From contig NZ_CP046276.1 of assembly GCF_009730595.1 (NCBI RefSeq), forward strand, positions 620,001 to 684,000: a stretch of DNA of 64,000 bases. The letters are read 5' to 3'. Under the pieces are notes generated by a model, which worked only from the letters and a program-made list of their open reading frames with translations, was not told the origin of the DNA and ran no database searches. The number at the start of each line of letters is the position of its first letter. Position 1 is the first letter of the stretch. The stretch is from Spiroplasma tabanidicola. Lineage in GTDB: Bacteria; Bacillota_I; Bacilli_A; Mycoplasmatales; Mycoplasmataceae. Positions 23,412 through 33,918 of the stretch are shown here, in pieces. A program made the position numbers and the translations under genes.

Positions 23412-23445
23412 ACGTTTTGGTGCTGTTTTCAAAATGTTTGAGTGC
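23405..23445 (+). promoter_or_regulatory. Competing hairpins in the permease leader
   Basis: The segment GCACTAAA at 23405-23412 can pair with TTTGGTGC at 23416-23423 (8 bp, one G-T). It can instead pair with GTTTGAGTGC at 23436-23445 (with one bulge). The two structures exclude each other. This resembles attenuator or translation-control leaders; no named riboswitch was recognised. Confidence 0.4.
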
Positions 23446-23530
23446 GTATTTTGCTAAATGAACTTAGATTAATGCTAATGTTTTTTTGTTTGAAACAGAT
23501 AAAATCTTTGATTTAAAAGGAGTGAAAAAT

Positions 23531-25186
23531 ATGTCAGAGAGGGCAAAAACGTTAACGAAATTGTCAATTATTTTTATGAGTTTTGCAATAATATTTGGAT
23601 TTAGAAATATTATTAACAATCAAGTTCAATTTGGATTGTTAGCTTGTGTTTTATTTTTAGTAGGAGGAGCAATATATGCTATTCCTATGGTTTTATTAAC
23701 TTCTGAATTTGGAAGTGTGCATAGATTAAAAGACCAAGAAGCTGGTTTGGGTTCATTTTGTGCGTTTGCACTTGGCAAAAAAGGAGGTTTTTTAGCAAGT
23801 TGAGCAAGTTATTTTGGAAACTTATTCTTTTTTGCAACAATGGCACCATTTACAGTAATTGCATTAAGTTTTTTCTTTTATGGGAAAAATGGATTTGATG
23901 AATTAGCAGTTGTGTTATCAGCTAAATTAAGTGATGCAACTGCAACAAGATTAAGTACTTGTACTTTAGCTTTATTTGCAATTTTATTATTTTGAGCAGG
24001 AACATATGTTTCTTCAAAAGGACCAAAATGAATTGGTAAAATAACAAATGTTGGGGGTACTGCAAGTTTATGTTTAGGAGTATTATTCATATTAATTGCA
24101 ATGTTTTATGCATTACCAGTAAATGGAGTAGAAAAAACATTTGGTTTAGGTTCATTTAATTCTTTAAATGATAAAGATCAATTCAATGGAGATTGATGAA
24201 GTTTTATATCAATGTTTCCGTGATTAATTTTTGCTTATAATGGTATCGAAACAATTAGTGTTTTTATAAAAGACACAAAAGGAGGGGCAAAAGCCTTCAA
24301 AATAGGATCTACAATTGGAATGATTGTTGTTATGATTTTAATGGTTGTAGGAACATTGATGCTAAGTATGACAATTTCTCAAGCGGATATTAATAAATGA
24401 GGAATATCAAATTCATACTTTATGGTTTATCCTAAAATTTTAGGTATTGCTGAAGGAACAACTTGACATAAAATTATTATTCATATTGTTGGATTTATTA
24501 CAGCCTTAAATGGAATGGGATCATTATTTTTCTGAACTGCTGCGCCAGCAAAAGTTTTCTTATCTGAAGTTCCACACAACACAATGGGAAAATATTTATC
24601 AAAGACAGATAAAAATGGAATTCCAATTAATGCTTTATGAATTCAAGCAATAGTTGTTAGTTTTATATTAATTTTAGTAGGAGCAACTACTTCTGGAGTT
24701 GTAACAGAAGAAAATGGGATAAAAACAGTTACTAGTTCAAGTGATTTTTTAACAAGAATTACCCAGGCAACAACTTCATTAGCAACTGTACAAATGTTAT
24801 TTTATTTTTGAGGTTATATTAAATTTAGATGAAAAAATGATGATGAACCTAGAGACACGAAATTCTTTAAAAATAAAATTCCAGCTATAATAATAACGTC
24901 ATTTGCACTATTTTTAGTAATTGTCGCGTTCTTCTTTGGGGTAATTCCAAGTCCAGTCTTATGAAAAAAAGATTGAGTTGATGCAATGATAACATTTATA
25001 TTAGTTTTTGGTGGATTTATATTCTTTATGGGTATTGGTTTATTGGTTTGATACTTACAAGTTACAAGAAAAGGTATACAAGAAGATGGAAGCATTATTG
25101 AAAGATCATCTATAATTGATGCTAAAAATTCTAAAAAATTAGAAAATAAAGAAATTAAAATGCAAAAAACTCAAAAGAAAAACTAG
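23531..25186 (+). CDS. APC-superfamily amino acid permease
   Basis: A 551-residue membrane transporter with about 12-14 hydrophobic segments. The N-terminus is of the APC type (segment FRNIINNQVQFG followed by a glycine-rich helix), and a later helix reads WLIFAYNGIETISVFIKD, matching the family's conserved TM6 region. Such proteins import amino acids in exchange for H+ or another amino acid; the substrate cannot be read here. The ATG follows AAAGGAG. Many Trp are TGA. The leader carries a short reading frame and competing hairpins. Confidence 0.88.
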
Positions 25187-25203
25187 TTAATGAATAATAA
25201 TAA

Positions 25204-25235
25204 GATACTTTACAAATTATGTAAGGTATTTTTTA
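25204..25235 (+). terminator. Intrinsic terminator of the permease gene
   Basis: A 10-bp stem (ATACTTTACA / TGTAAGGTAT, one G-T pair) with loop AATTA is followed by a T run. Confidence 0.85.
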
Positions 25236-25319
25236 TTTTAAAAATAGTGTTTAGATAATGACTTTATATACTTATATTATTGTATAATAAGAATATTAAT
25301 AAAAATTGGAGTAAATATT

Positions 25320-25898
25320 ATGTCTAGAAAGAAAAGTTTTTTACTATTGAACTATTTTAAACCATCTATTTATCTAGAAAGTTATAAAAAGATTAACTTA
25401 GATTCTTTAAAAAATAGTGGAATTAAATTAATTATGTGCGATATGGATAATACTTTAATAAGTTGAAATGAAAGAATACCAAATACTGATATTATAAATT
25501 TTATAAAAAGTGTATATGAACATAATATGGAATTTGTATTATTTTCTAACAATATAAGAAGTAGGGTAGAAAATTTTGCAAAAAAAGCAGGTATTAAAAA
25601 CTATTTTTGAGATTGTAAAAAGCCACTTTTAGGGAAATTTAAATTAGTTAGAAAATTAATGCCATATAAAGAAAATGAAATTGTTCTAATTGGAGATCAA
25701 TTAATAACAGATGTTTTAGTTGCTAATCGTGGTCATATAAAAAGTATATTAGTTTCGCCATTAGGAAGAGTTAGTGGAGAGAAAAAAATAGTTCAGTTTT
25801 TAGAAAACTTTATTTTAAATAGATTAGCTCAAAAAAATATTTTACATGAAGGTTTTTATAATGAAGGTGAATTAGGAGGTAACTATGAAATTCTCTAA
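25320..25898 (+). CDS. yqeG: YqeG family HAD IIIA-type phosphatase
   Basis: A 192-residue HAD phosphatase. Motif I is CDMDNTL, motif II LFSNN, the lysine lies in CKKPLLGK, and motif III is IGDQLITDV. In other bacteria relatives hydrolyse phosphatidylglycerophosphate or have unknown substrates. The ATG follows TTGGAG. It overlaps yqeH by 14 nt, the same pairing as in Bacillus. Confidence 0.92.
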
Positions 25899-27186
25899 TG
25901 ATAATAGTGATTTAAAAGACATTGAAAAACAATTAGATGAATTAGAAGACAAAGCACTCTTAGCTCATATTAATGGTGAAAAGAAAATCAATATTAAACA
26001 AAAAAATAAAGTTACCCTTACTGAAATGAGTGTTGGATTAGGTAATACAACAAATATTGATAATAAGGGGCCAAAAAAATGTGTAGGTTGTGGAATTGAA
26101 ATGCATAATACAGATCAAAGGAAACCTGGTTATGTTATAGATGCTGAAAAACAAGATTATTGTTTAAGATGTTTCAAAATAAAACATTACAATAGTTTAG
26201 TTGAACAAGATATATTTGATGAAGATTTTGTAGAAATTTTAGATGAAATAAATAAAAATAAAACTAAAATTAGATATTACTATGTAGTTGACATATTTGA
26301 TTTACCAGGCAGCAGATTAGAATGATTGGAAAAAATGATTTCACAAAAAGAAGTTGTTGTTTTGGTAAACAAAATCGATTTACTTCCTAAGATTGTTAAC
26401 AAAGCTAAAATTATGAAATATATTAAAAAGTTTTTTGAAGATTCGCCTGTAAAAGATGCAAAATTTATTTTAACTAGTTCAATTAAACTGGAATATGTAT
26501 ATTCTTTAGTTAATGAATTAAAATCAATTATTTATGATCAATATATTGTAGGTATTTCAAATACAGGAAAATCAAGTTTAATAAATGCATGTTTAAAAGC
26601 AAATCAACAAGTTCCATCAATTGTTACAAGTAAATATGTAAATACTACATTAAATAAAATTAAAATTAATTTCACAAAAAATAATTATATATATGATACA
26701 CCTGGACTTGTAAAACAAAATCATATTGCAATTGCAACTGCGCCAACATATTGAGATTTTTTCTTTTTTAAAAAAGAAATTAAACAAGTTACATATCAAT
26801 TGTTAAAAGGTCAAACTATATTTTATGGCGGACTTGCTTGATTTACATTTGAAGATGGACAAGAAATAAATGAAATAAAAAATAAAATAATAAAAACAAG
26901 CTACCACTTTTATGTGAATAAACAAATGCCTTTACATAGAACAAAGTCTGAAAATACAGAAATGTATTTTAGAAAAAATAGACACACTTTATCACCAAGA
27001 TTAAAAGATAAAGATACAAAATTTGAAAAAAAATATTTTGAATTCAAAGATGAAAAAAAGTATGATTTACATATCTCGGGATTAGGATGAATTAATTTCA
27101 AAGCATTTAAAGGATTAAAATTATCAATAACTATTCCAATTACTCAGTCTAATATAAAAGTAAAATTATTACCAGCTATGATATAA
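25885..27186 (+). CDS. yqeH: Circularly permuted GTPase YqeH (30S assembly)
   Basis: YqeH is a GTPase needed for small ribosomal subunit assembly. The 433-residue product has an N-terminal zinc finger (CVGCG then CLRC). The G motifs are in permuted order: G4 LVNKIDLL and G5-like TSS come before the P-loop GISNTGKSSLIN and G3 DTPG. The C-terminal region is the usual RNA-binding part. The N-terminus carries an extra acidic stretch of about 60 residues before the zinc finger. Confidence 0.95.
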
Positions 27187-27210
27187 ATATAAATAAAAGA
27201 GGTGTTTTTT

Positions 27211-28179
27211 ATGAAACTAATTTTATCAATCGAAGTAGGAAATAAATTATCAAAAGTTGCACTTATTAATCAATACGGAGAATTACAACTAAATTTTATT
27301 GTGGAACACGATTTAAAAATTGGTTTAATTGAAAATTTACATAATAAAATTATTAAAGATATTAAAAAAGTTGGTTATGACATAAATGATATATATGAGA
27401 AAATTGGTATTGCCATTCCTGGTTTTGTAGATCATTCAAAAGGAGTGGTAAAATATGCTGGTATTTTAAATTTAAATAATTTTCCTCTAAAAGAAAAAGC
27501 GGAAGAATTATTTAAAAAAGAAGTTTTGGTATTAAATGATGCTAATGCAGCTGCTTTAGGAGAGTTTTGAATTGGTTCTGCAAAAAGATTCGACTCTATT
27601 ATATTTTATACAATTAACGATGGTGTTGGAGGAGCATTGATTTTAGATGGAAAACTTATTGCTGGATCGCGGGGTTTTGCTGGAGAATTTGGTCATGGAA
27701 GCGGACTATTTGCAAAAAACTCACAACACAAATGTGTTTGTGGTGCGAATGGTTGTATTGAAAAACTATGTTCATCAACAAGTATTATAAATTTTTTTAA
27801 AGAGTTTTTAAGTAAGGATGAACCTAGTTTAAAAAAACATTTTCATGATGAAGATGATATTAAGCTTATAGATATTTATAATGTTTACAAAAAAAATATT
27901 GGATCTGAAAAAATAATTGAATTTTTAACAATAATTTTAGATCCGTTAATAAGACATATTTCATTGATGATTAATGCATTAGATCCTGAGGCAATAATTT
28001 TTTCAGGAGAAATTACTGAATTAAAAGATTTATTAATTAAAATTATTCAAAATAATTTAAAAAAATATGTTGTATTAAAATTTTATGACGGAACACCAAT
28101 AAAAATTGCAGAATTAGAAAATGATGCAATTTTAATAGGGTCAGCATATTATGTTTTAAATGATTGAAAAATTACATAA
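27211..28179 (+). CDS. glk: ROK family sugar kinase, probable glucokinase
   Basis: A 322-residue ROK kinase that phosphorylates glucose or a related hexose. It shows the N-terminal phosphate loop (ILSIEVGN), LNDANAAALGEF with the catalytic Asp, GVGGALI, EFGHGS, and the zinc motif CVCGANGCIE. The start at 27211 follows AGAGGTG; an in-frame GTG 9 nt earlier lies in that site. The substrate is inferred from the family; glucosamine, N-acetylmannosamine or fructose are alternatives. Confidence 0.85.
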
Positions 28180-28198
28180 CATCGAATAGGAGACCATT

Positions 28199-28417
28199 AT
28201 GGAAGATTTAATTAAAAGAATAAACGAACTTGCAGCCTTAAAAAAAGAAGATAAATTAACACCAGAACTTGTAGAAGAACAAAAGGAGTTAAGAAATAAA
28301 TATATTGAAGCACATAAAAAAAATTTACTTAGTCAATTAAAAAGATTAAAATTTGTTGACAAAGATGGAAATGATATAACAAATGAAAAATTAAAAATTC
28401 TAAAAGAACAAAAATAA
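28199..28417 (+). CDS. ynzC: DUF896 family small protein (YnzC-like)
   Basis: A 72-residue protein matching the DUF896 pattern: RINELAALKKEDKLTPEL and then EQKELRNKYI. The function is unknown; in Bacillus it lies just upstream of tkt. Here the same order is interrupted by an IS element. The ATG follows TAGGAG. Confidence 0.9.
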   Translation: MEDLIKRINELAALKKEDKLTPELVEEQKELRNKYIEAHKKNLLSQLKRLKFVDKDGNDITNEKLKILKEQK

Positions 28418-28440
28418 ATAATTTATTTTTGTTCTTTTTT
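28402..28440 (+). terminator. Strong terminator of ynzC, partly duplicated by the IS
   Basis: A perfect stem of about 16 bp (AAGAACAAAAATAAAT / ATTTATTTTTGTTCTT) with a 1-3 nt loop is followed by T residues. Its right arm falls in the 31-bp direct repeat that flanks the IS element; the second copy is at 29910-29940. Confidence 0.85.
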
Positions 28441-28441
28441 G
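28410..28441. repeat. Left copy of the 31-bp direct repeat flanking the IS
   Basis: The sequence beginning AAAATAAATAATTTATTTTT and ending in TTTTTTG recurs at 29910-29940. A target site duplication of this length is typical of IS1202-family insertions. Confidence 0.8.
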
Positions 28442-28449
28442 TTGATTGT

Positions 28450-28465
28450 AAGCGATTATGTCACA
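28450..28465 (+). repeat. Left terminal inverted repeat core
   Basis: AAGCGATTATGTCACA, the exact reverse complement of 29884-29899. Confidence 0.85.
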
Positions 28466-28478
28466 AAAAAACAATATA

Positions 28479-29831
28479 TTAATATATGCTTCTTGTATTT
28501 ATTCTTTTCTTATTAAAGAAGTATGAATTACTATATTTTCATGAACTTTCAATTTTTGGTGGTTTAATAGACTCTAGTTCTTCTTTTTTAATTGTATATT
28601 TATTACCGTGAAGCCTATTTCATCTATTTCTATTAAGTTATATACATCATTACCAATTGAAGAATAATATTTATTATCCTGAGTTTTCATAACCATAACT
28701 TTTGTTTTTGGTTTTAAATACAGCGGCTCATACCCTGAACAAACAAACCATTTTTATTATCATAATCAATACTTGAACCTTTATTGACGATTCTTGTGGT
28801 TCTATATGAAAAAACAATATTTGGATTTTCTGTAAATTTTCTTACAACTGATTTACAATTATCAATAGGAGTTGAATATTTTTTATTATATTCTTTAATC
28901 AGTGTAGGTAAATAATCATTTAACTCTTCAATTGTTTTAATATTTTTGATTCGAATTCTTTGAGGCCATCTTCTTTGAAGGGTGCCAAAAGTTCTCTCAA
29001 CCAAAGCTTTTTCTTGTGGTATAGAGGTAGTTTTTGTTGATACTTTTAAAGAATGAAAAATAAATTGCAATTGAGTACGAGACTCTGAATACCCTTCAGA
29101 GTCTCTATTTATTTTAGAGCTAAATACATTTCGATTGTCAGTTACATTCTTAATAGGAATGCCATAATTTACAAATGTTTCTTTATAAACACGATAATAA
29201 CTCTCTGTTTTTTCTTGCTCGCTAAAATGTCCTGCTAAAATTATTTTTGTTGACTTATCAATTACAATGTGTAAATGACTTTTTACTCCCTTAATCCACT
29301 CGTGATTTGAAGCATCTGCTTCAAAAATTGCCCCAAAGTTTGTTTCTCTTTTTTGGGTTGGGTGAGGGTGTTTTAATAATGGAATTTTATTTTTGATTAT
29401 AACTAATGGGTCTAAATCATTGTTTAATCGCTTTGTTCTTAATCTAATTTCTTTTTTGGTTTTTTTATGCATACTAAAAACTAACTCATTATTTTCTTTC
29501 ATTATATTTCTTAATGAAGAATAGCTAATTTTATCTTTTCAACAATTTCTCAATAATCTAACATACTAAAATCATAATATTTTAAATTATAAAGACTAAT
29601 TATTTTTTCTTTAATATCATGATCTATTTTATTTCTTGGGATTTTCCCAGTGTTTTTATGAATAAAAGCTTTTGGTCCAATTTTTTTATACTCTTTTAAC
29701 TTTCTATATGTGTGTTTTTTTGATCAACCAAGAGTTTCTGCGCTTGTGTTTATGTCATGTAGTTTATTAGATAAACCTTTTATAACCTCTAATTTAACTT
29801 GTTTCATTATGTCTAATTCAATTCCTTTCAT
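28479..29831 (-). pseudogene. IS1202-like DDE transposase, frameshifted
   Basis: The gene starts at ATG 29831 with a helix-turn-helix region (SAETLGWSKKHTYRKL). It shifts by -1 near 29530 into the catalytic frame (up to 28714), where the DDE residues are seen in EADASNHEW, VTDNRNVF and ALVERTFG. Just after 28730 the homology moves to another frame (YEPLYLKPKTKV) and again by -1 near 28635 (RLHGNKYTIKKEEL), ending at 28479. One -1 shift could be programmed; three make a dead copy more likely. Confidence 0.75.
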
Positions 29832-29857
29832 AATTTTGCCTACAAGTATATTGTACT

Positions 29858-29903
29858 TGTGACATAATCGCTTGTTAATTGTTTGTGACATAATCGCTTG
29901 TTA
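29858..29903 (-). repeat. Doubled right-end repeat of the IS
   Basis: The 20-bp sequence TGTGACATAATCGCTTGTTA occurs at 29858-29877 and again at 29884-29903, 26 bp apart. The outer copy is the terminal inverted repeat. Confidence 0.85.
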
Positions 29904-29909
29904 TTCATA

Positions 29910-29940
29910 AAATAAATAATTTATTTTTGTTCTTTTTTGA
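29910..29940. repeat. Right copy of the 31-bp direct repeat
   Basis: Matches the sequence at the left edge of the IS. It carries only the right half of the ynzC terminator stem plus its T run, and precedes the tkt leader. Confidence 0.8.
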
Positions 29941-29987
29941 TAACAATTTAATTATAAATATATAATTTAAATATAAGGAGAAGTTAT

Positions 29988-31958
29988 ATGAATAAAAATA
30001 ATAATAATTTAAATGCAATGAGAATATTAGGTTTAGAAGCAGTTAATAAAGCTAACTCAGGTCATCCTGGAATAATTTTAGGAGCAGCACCAATTTTATA
30101 TACATTATTAACAAAATATATGAATGTAAATCCTAAAAACCCTGATTGATTTAATAGAGATCGATTTGTTTTAAGTGCAGGGCACGGAAGTGGTTTATTA
30201 TATTCTGCTTTGCATTTATCTGGTTTTAATGTGTCAATTGATGATTTGAAACATTTTAGACAAATTGATTCAAATACACCAGGGCATCCTGAGTACGGTT
30301 ATACTGATGGAGTTGATGCAACAACAGGTCCATTAGGACAAGGTTTTGCAATGGCTGTTGGTATGGCTCTTGCCGAAACTCATTTAGCAAAAAAATATAA
30401 TAAAGATAATTATAAAATCATTGATCATAATACTTTTGTAATTTGTGGTGATGGAGATTTACAAGAAGGTGTTTGTCAAGAAGCAATTAGTTTTGCTGGA
30501 AGATACAAACTTAATAAATTAATAGTCTTTCATGATTCGAACGATATTCAATTAGATGCAAGAGTAGAAGTTGCTCAAGCTGAAAATATGCAAGAAAAAT
30601 TTAAAGCAGCTAACTGAAATTGTATAAAAATTGAAAATGGAGAAGATTTGAAGGCAATTGAAAATGCAATTGAAAAGGCAAAAAAATCTGATAAACCTAC
30701 TTATATAGAAGTAAAAACAATCATAGGAATTGGATCGACAAATCAAGGTACGCAAAAAGTTCACGGTGCTCCTTTAGGCGAAGATATAAAGATTGTAAAA
30801 AAATATTTTGATTGAAATAATCAAGATTTTGAAATACCAAATGAAGTTTATAATTTTTATAAAGAAAATGTATTAAATCGTTGTTTGAAAATTAATGATG
30901 AATGAGAAACTCTTTTTGATAATTATAAAAAAGAGTTTCCTGATCTAGCTAAAAAATTAATAAATAGTATTAACAAAAATTGAGATTTAGATAAAAATGA
31001 ATTATTAAAATTAAATAATCGTCAAGAACAAGCTACGCGAGTTAGTTCTGGAAATGTTTTAAACTATTTAAGTGAAAAAATAGACGCTATCATTGGTGGA
31101 AGTGCAGATTTAACTGAGTCTACAAAAGCAAAAGGTGCTGATGGTCATTATGATTTTAATCATTTAGAAGGCAGAAACATAATGTATGGAGTTAGGGAAT
31201 TTGCAATGGCTGCTATAAATAATGGTATCGCTTTACATAAAGGACTATTGCCATTTTGCGGGGGATTTTTTGTTTTTGCAGACTATATGAAACCAGCGAT
31301 TCGTTTAGGAGCACTTATGAATATCCAAACATTGTCAATATTTACTCATGATTCAGTTGCTGTTGGAGAAGATGGACCCACTCATCAACCAGTTGAGCAA
31401 CTAGCAATGATAAGAAGTATTCCTAATATAAATGTTTTTAGACCATGTGATATGGCAGAAACAATCGCAAGTTATTACAATGCATTAGAAATAAAAAATC
31501 AACCAAGTGTAATAGTTGCTACAAGACAAAATTTAAAAGAGTTAGAACACAATGATATCGATTTATTTGAAGCTGTTAAAAAAGGGGCTTATTTATACGC
31601 TGAAGAAGAAAATGCTAATATAACTTTAATTGCAACAGGTAGCGAAGTTAGTTTAGCGTTGGATGTTAAAAAAATATTAGAGCTAAAAAATCATAAGGTA
31701 AATATTGTTTCAATGGTTAATCAAAATGCATTTGACAAACAAGATGAAGATTATAAAAATCAAATTATAAATAAAAACACAATTAGATTTTCAATCGAAT
31801 TAGGTTCAACATATGGATGACATAAATATTTAGGAGATAATGGTAAAGCTTTTGGATATGATAATTTTGGATATTCAGCACCAGCAAGTGATGTAATAAA
31901 AAAAATTGGATTTAAACCGGAAAACATAGCAAATAAAATTTTAAATATATTAAAATAA
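29988..31958 (+). CDS. tkt: Transketolase
   Basis: Transketolase moves two-carbon units between sugar phosphates in the pentose phosphate pathway, using thiamine diphosphate. The product has 656 residues, full length. It shows [12 protein letters not shown], the [16 protein letters not shown] block, the diphosphate-binding GDGDLQEGV motif, REFAMAA with the catalytic Glu, and [19 protein letters not shown]. The ATG follows AAGGAG. An IS lies 79 nt upstream, so its promoter may be new or sit in the 31-bp repeat and leader. Confidence 0.96.
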
Positions 31959-32007
31959 ATTATATGATATATTTATATTGTGTTAATTTTTAAAAGGAGT
32001 AAATAAT

Positions 32008-32223
32008 ATGGAATGATGAGTAGTTTTAATAATTGGTATAGTATGTGCGGTTGTTGGAGGAATTATAGGGTTTATAATCACTAGAAAAGTGATTCAAAAG
32101 CAATTGAAAGACAACCCCCCAATTAATGAAAATCAAATTAGAGCAATGTACAGAAGTATGGGAAGAAAACCATCTGAAGCTGACATCAAAAAAACTATGA
32201 ACGCTGTAAAAAGAGGGAAGTAA
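32008..32223 (+). CDS. yneF: UPF0154 (YneF-like) small membrane protein
   Basis: A 71-residue protein with one N-terminal membrane helix and the conserved block NENQIRAMYRSMGRKPSEADI. In Bacillus yneF lies close downstream of tkt, as here. The function is unknown. Trp codons 3 and 4 are TGA, so the start is only found with the Mollicutes code. The ATG follows AAAGGAG. Confidence 0.92.
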
Positions 32224-32294
32224 TACCTTTTTTTATTTTGTATGAAAAAAAATTTTAAAAAAATAATTTCAATACTCATAAAAACTATTTAGTG

Positions 32295-32300
32295 TATAAT
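32295..32300 (+). promoter_or_regulatory. Putative -10 box (TATAAT)
   Basis: TATAAT lies 33 nt upstream of the GTG start of the MBL-fold gene. Confidence 0.35.
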
Positions 32301-32333
32301 TTATTGATATGATAAAAGAAGAAGGTGACAAAA

Positions 32334-33008
32334 GTGATACAAGTTTTCACAGATAATGATTTTAAAGATACAAATGCTTATTTAATATATAATGAAAAAA
32401 AACAAGGCATACTCATTGATACTGCTTATGAACGTTACAAAGATATAATAAGTTTTGTAAAAAAAAATGATATTAATTTAACTGATGTATTTATAACTCA
32501 CGGTCATTTTGCTCACTTTTATGGAATTAATGAAATTTGTGAAATTTTAAATATCGAAAATGTTTACATAGGTAGAAAAGATATGATAATGCTTTTTGAT
32601 GCTAATAAAAATACAAGCATATTATTCACAGAAGGATGATGTGCAAAACCTTTAAAAAATTTAAAGGTAATAGATAAAGAGTTAGAACTTAAAATAAATG
32701 GATTTTTAATTAAAACAATAGCTAGTGAAACTCATACAGATGGATCTATGATAATTGAGTTTCCTGAAATTAAATGTATATTTAATGGAGATACGTTATT
32801 TTTACACCATGATGTAATTGGTCCAACAAACTCGTTAGAAGAAGAAAAAAGAATTTTAGAAAATATAAAATGAATATTTAAAAACTATAGTAAAGGATAT
32901 TCATTTTTTCCTGGTCATTTTGATTATGGTTTTACAATAAGGGATGTTCTTGATAAAGATAACTATATTAAGAAAAAATATAAGAGATTAATAAATTATA
33001 GCAACTAA
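32334..33008 (+). CDS. Metallo-beta-lactamase fold hydrolase with altered metal motif
   Basis: A 224-residue protein of the glyoxalase II-like MBL group. The metal motif reads THGHFAHFYG instead of the usual HxHxDH, so the Asp is Ala (about A60). The later ligands look intact: ETHTDGS, FNGDTLF and PGHFDYG. The start is probably GTG at 32334, 6 nt after AAGGTG; an in-frame GTG at 32325 lies in that site. It is a single gene with a strong terminator. The substrate is unknown. Confidence 0.85.
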
Positions 33009-33047
33009 AAAGCAACTAGTATTATTAACTAGTTGCTTTTTGTTTTT
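33007..33047. terminator. Bidirectional terminator between convergent genes
   Basis: A perfect 14-bp stem (AAAAAGCAACTAGT / ACTAGTTGCTTTTT) with loop ATTATTA serves the MBL gene on plus and plsY on minus. T runs flank it on the plus side; on the minus side the A run gives the T tract. Confidence 0.9.
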
Positions 33048-33807
33048 TAAAACTAAATAGTGTTGTTTCTTTTTTGTTAATTAATTTAATAATGTTATCT
33101 TTATGTCTAAAAATCAAAATAAATGATGATAAAGTTATAATAATGCAAATTTCTAAAAAACTTTCAGCATAATTAATTCTAGAACCATGTGTATGCAATG
33201 AATTCATTCAAACCAGTTTCCCTTTAAAGGTACCTCATAATGGTTCAAAAAAACTCATTCCTTTTAATCATTGATCATTATTTAATTCCATTGAATTTAC
33301 TCCTGAAAATACAGGTATCCAAATTGCTACTAAAGCAAATAATGAACTAAAAATTGATGAAACACTAACAATTCTAAACGTTAAAATTAAAATTACTCAA
33401 ACAAAAAAGAAAATTAAACATATCGCTCAATTTATTAAAGCTGTTAATCCTAAAAAACAACTTACAGCTTTTCCACCTTTAAATTTATAATATATCGGGA
33501 AACAATGACCGATAAGAGCGAAGAATCCAGGTATATAAAAACTAGTATATTGAAACGCCTCGTTAGGTATATAAGTAAAAATAAGAGCGACAAACGCTGT
33601 TATAAAAACCTTTGAAGCATCTAATAACATTATTAAAATACCTCATTTTTTTCCTAATTTTCTACTCGCATTTGTAGCGCCAGCATTTTTACTACCAAAA
33701 TTTCTTATGTCTTCTTTTGTCTTTAGTTTAACTATCATTATAGAAAAACTAAAACTACCTATTAAATATCCTATGATTGATGCTAAAACAGTTCCTATTA
33801 CATACAT
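33025..33807 (-). CDS. plsY: Acyl-phosphate glycerol-3-phosphate acyltransferase PlsY
   Basis: PlsY transfers the acyl group from acyl-phosphate to glycerol-3-phosphate, the first step of phospholipid synthesis, in the membrane. The product has 260 residues and about five to six helices. Motifs: GSFSFSIMIVK near the start, FGSKNAGATNASRKLGKK, GHCFPIYYKFKGGKAV. It is longer than the usual 200 residues because of a loop of about 50 residues between the last helices. It starts at ATG 33807; several TGA Trp codons are read through. Confidence 0.93.
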
Positions 33808-33918
33808 AGATTAATTAATCCACCTTCTATGATTTCAATAGTTTGATTTTACTACATTTGAATATATATATTCAACTTTTAATGTAAAATATTATTATAA
33901 AAAAGTTAAGGAGTTTTT

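Larger units (their letters stand above)
28442..29909 (-). mobile_element. IS1202-like insertion sequence, decayed
   Basis: An element of about 1.47 kb lies between two 31-bp direct repeats. A 16-bp exact inverted repeat (AAGCGATTATGTCACA at 28450-28465 and its complement at 29884-29899) marks the ends. The right end has a second 20-bp copy at 29858-29877. The single transposase gene has a DDE catalytic core and at least three frame changes. The long target duplication and the DAS-H-W motif in the transposase fit the IS1202 family; the family name is by recall, not by search. Confidence 0.75.

Noticed and set aside
23434-23457. Second tiny frame (MFECVFC) in the permease leader
   Set aside because: It has no ribosome binding site and is only seven codons long, so it is likely chance.
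23298-23530. T-box or known amino acid riboswitch
   Set aside because: The conserved T-box sequence and the lysine or other riboswitch cores were not recognised; only a short reading frame and competing hairpins are supported.
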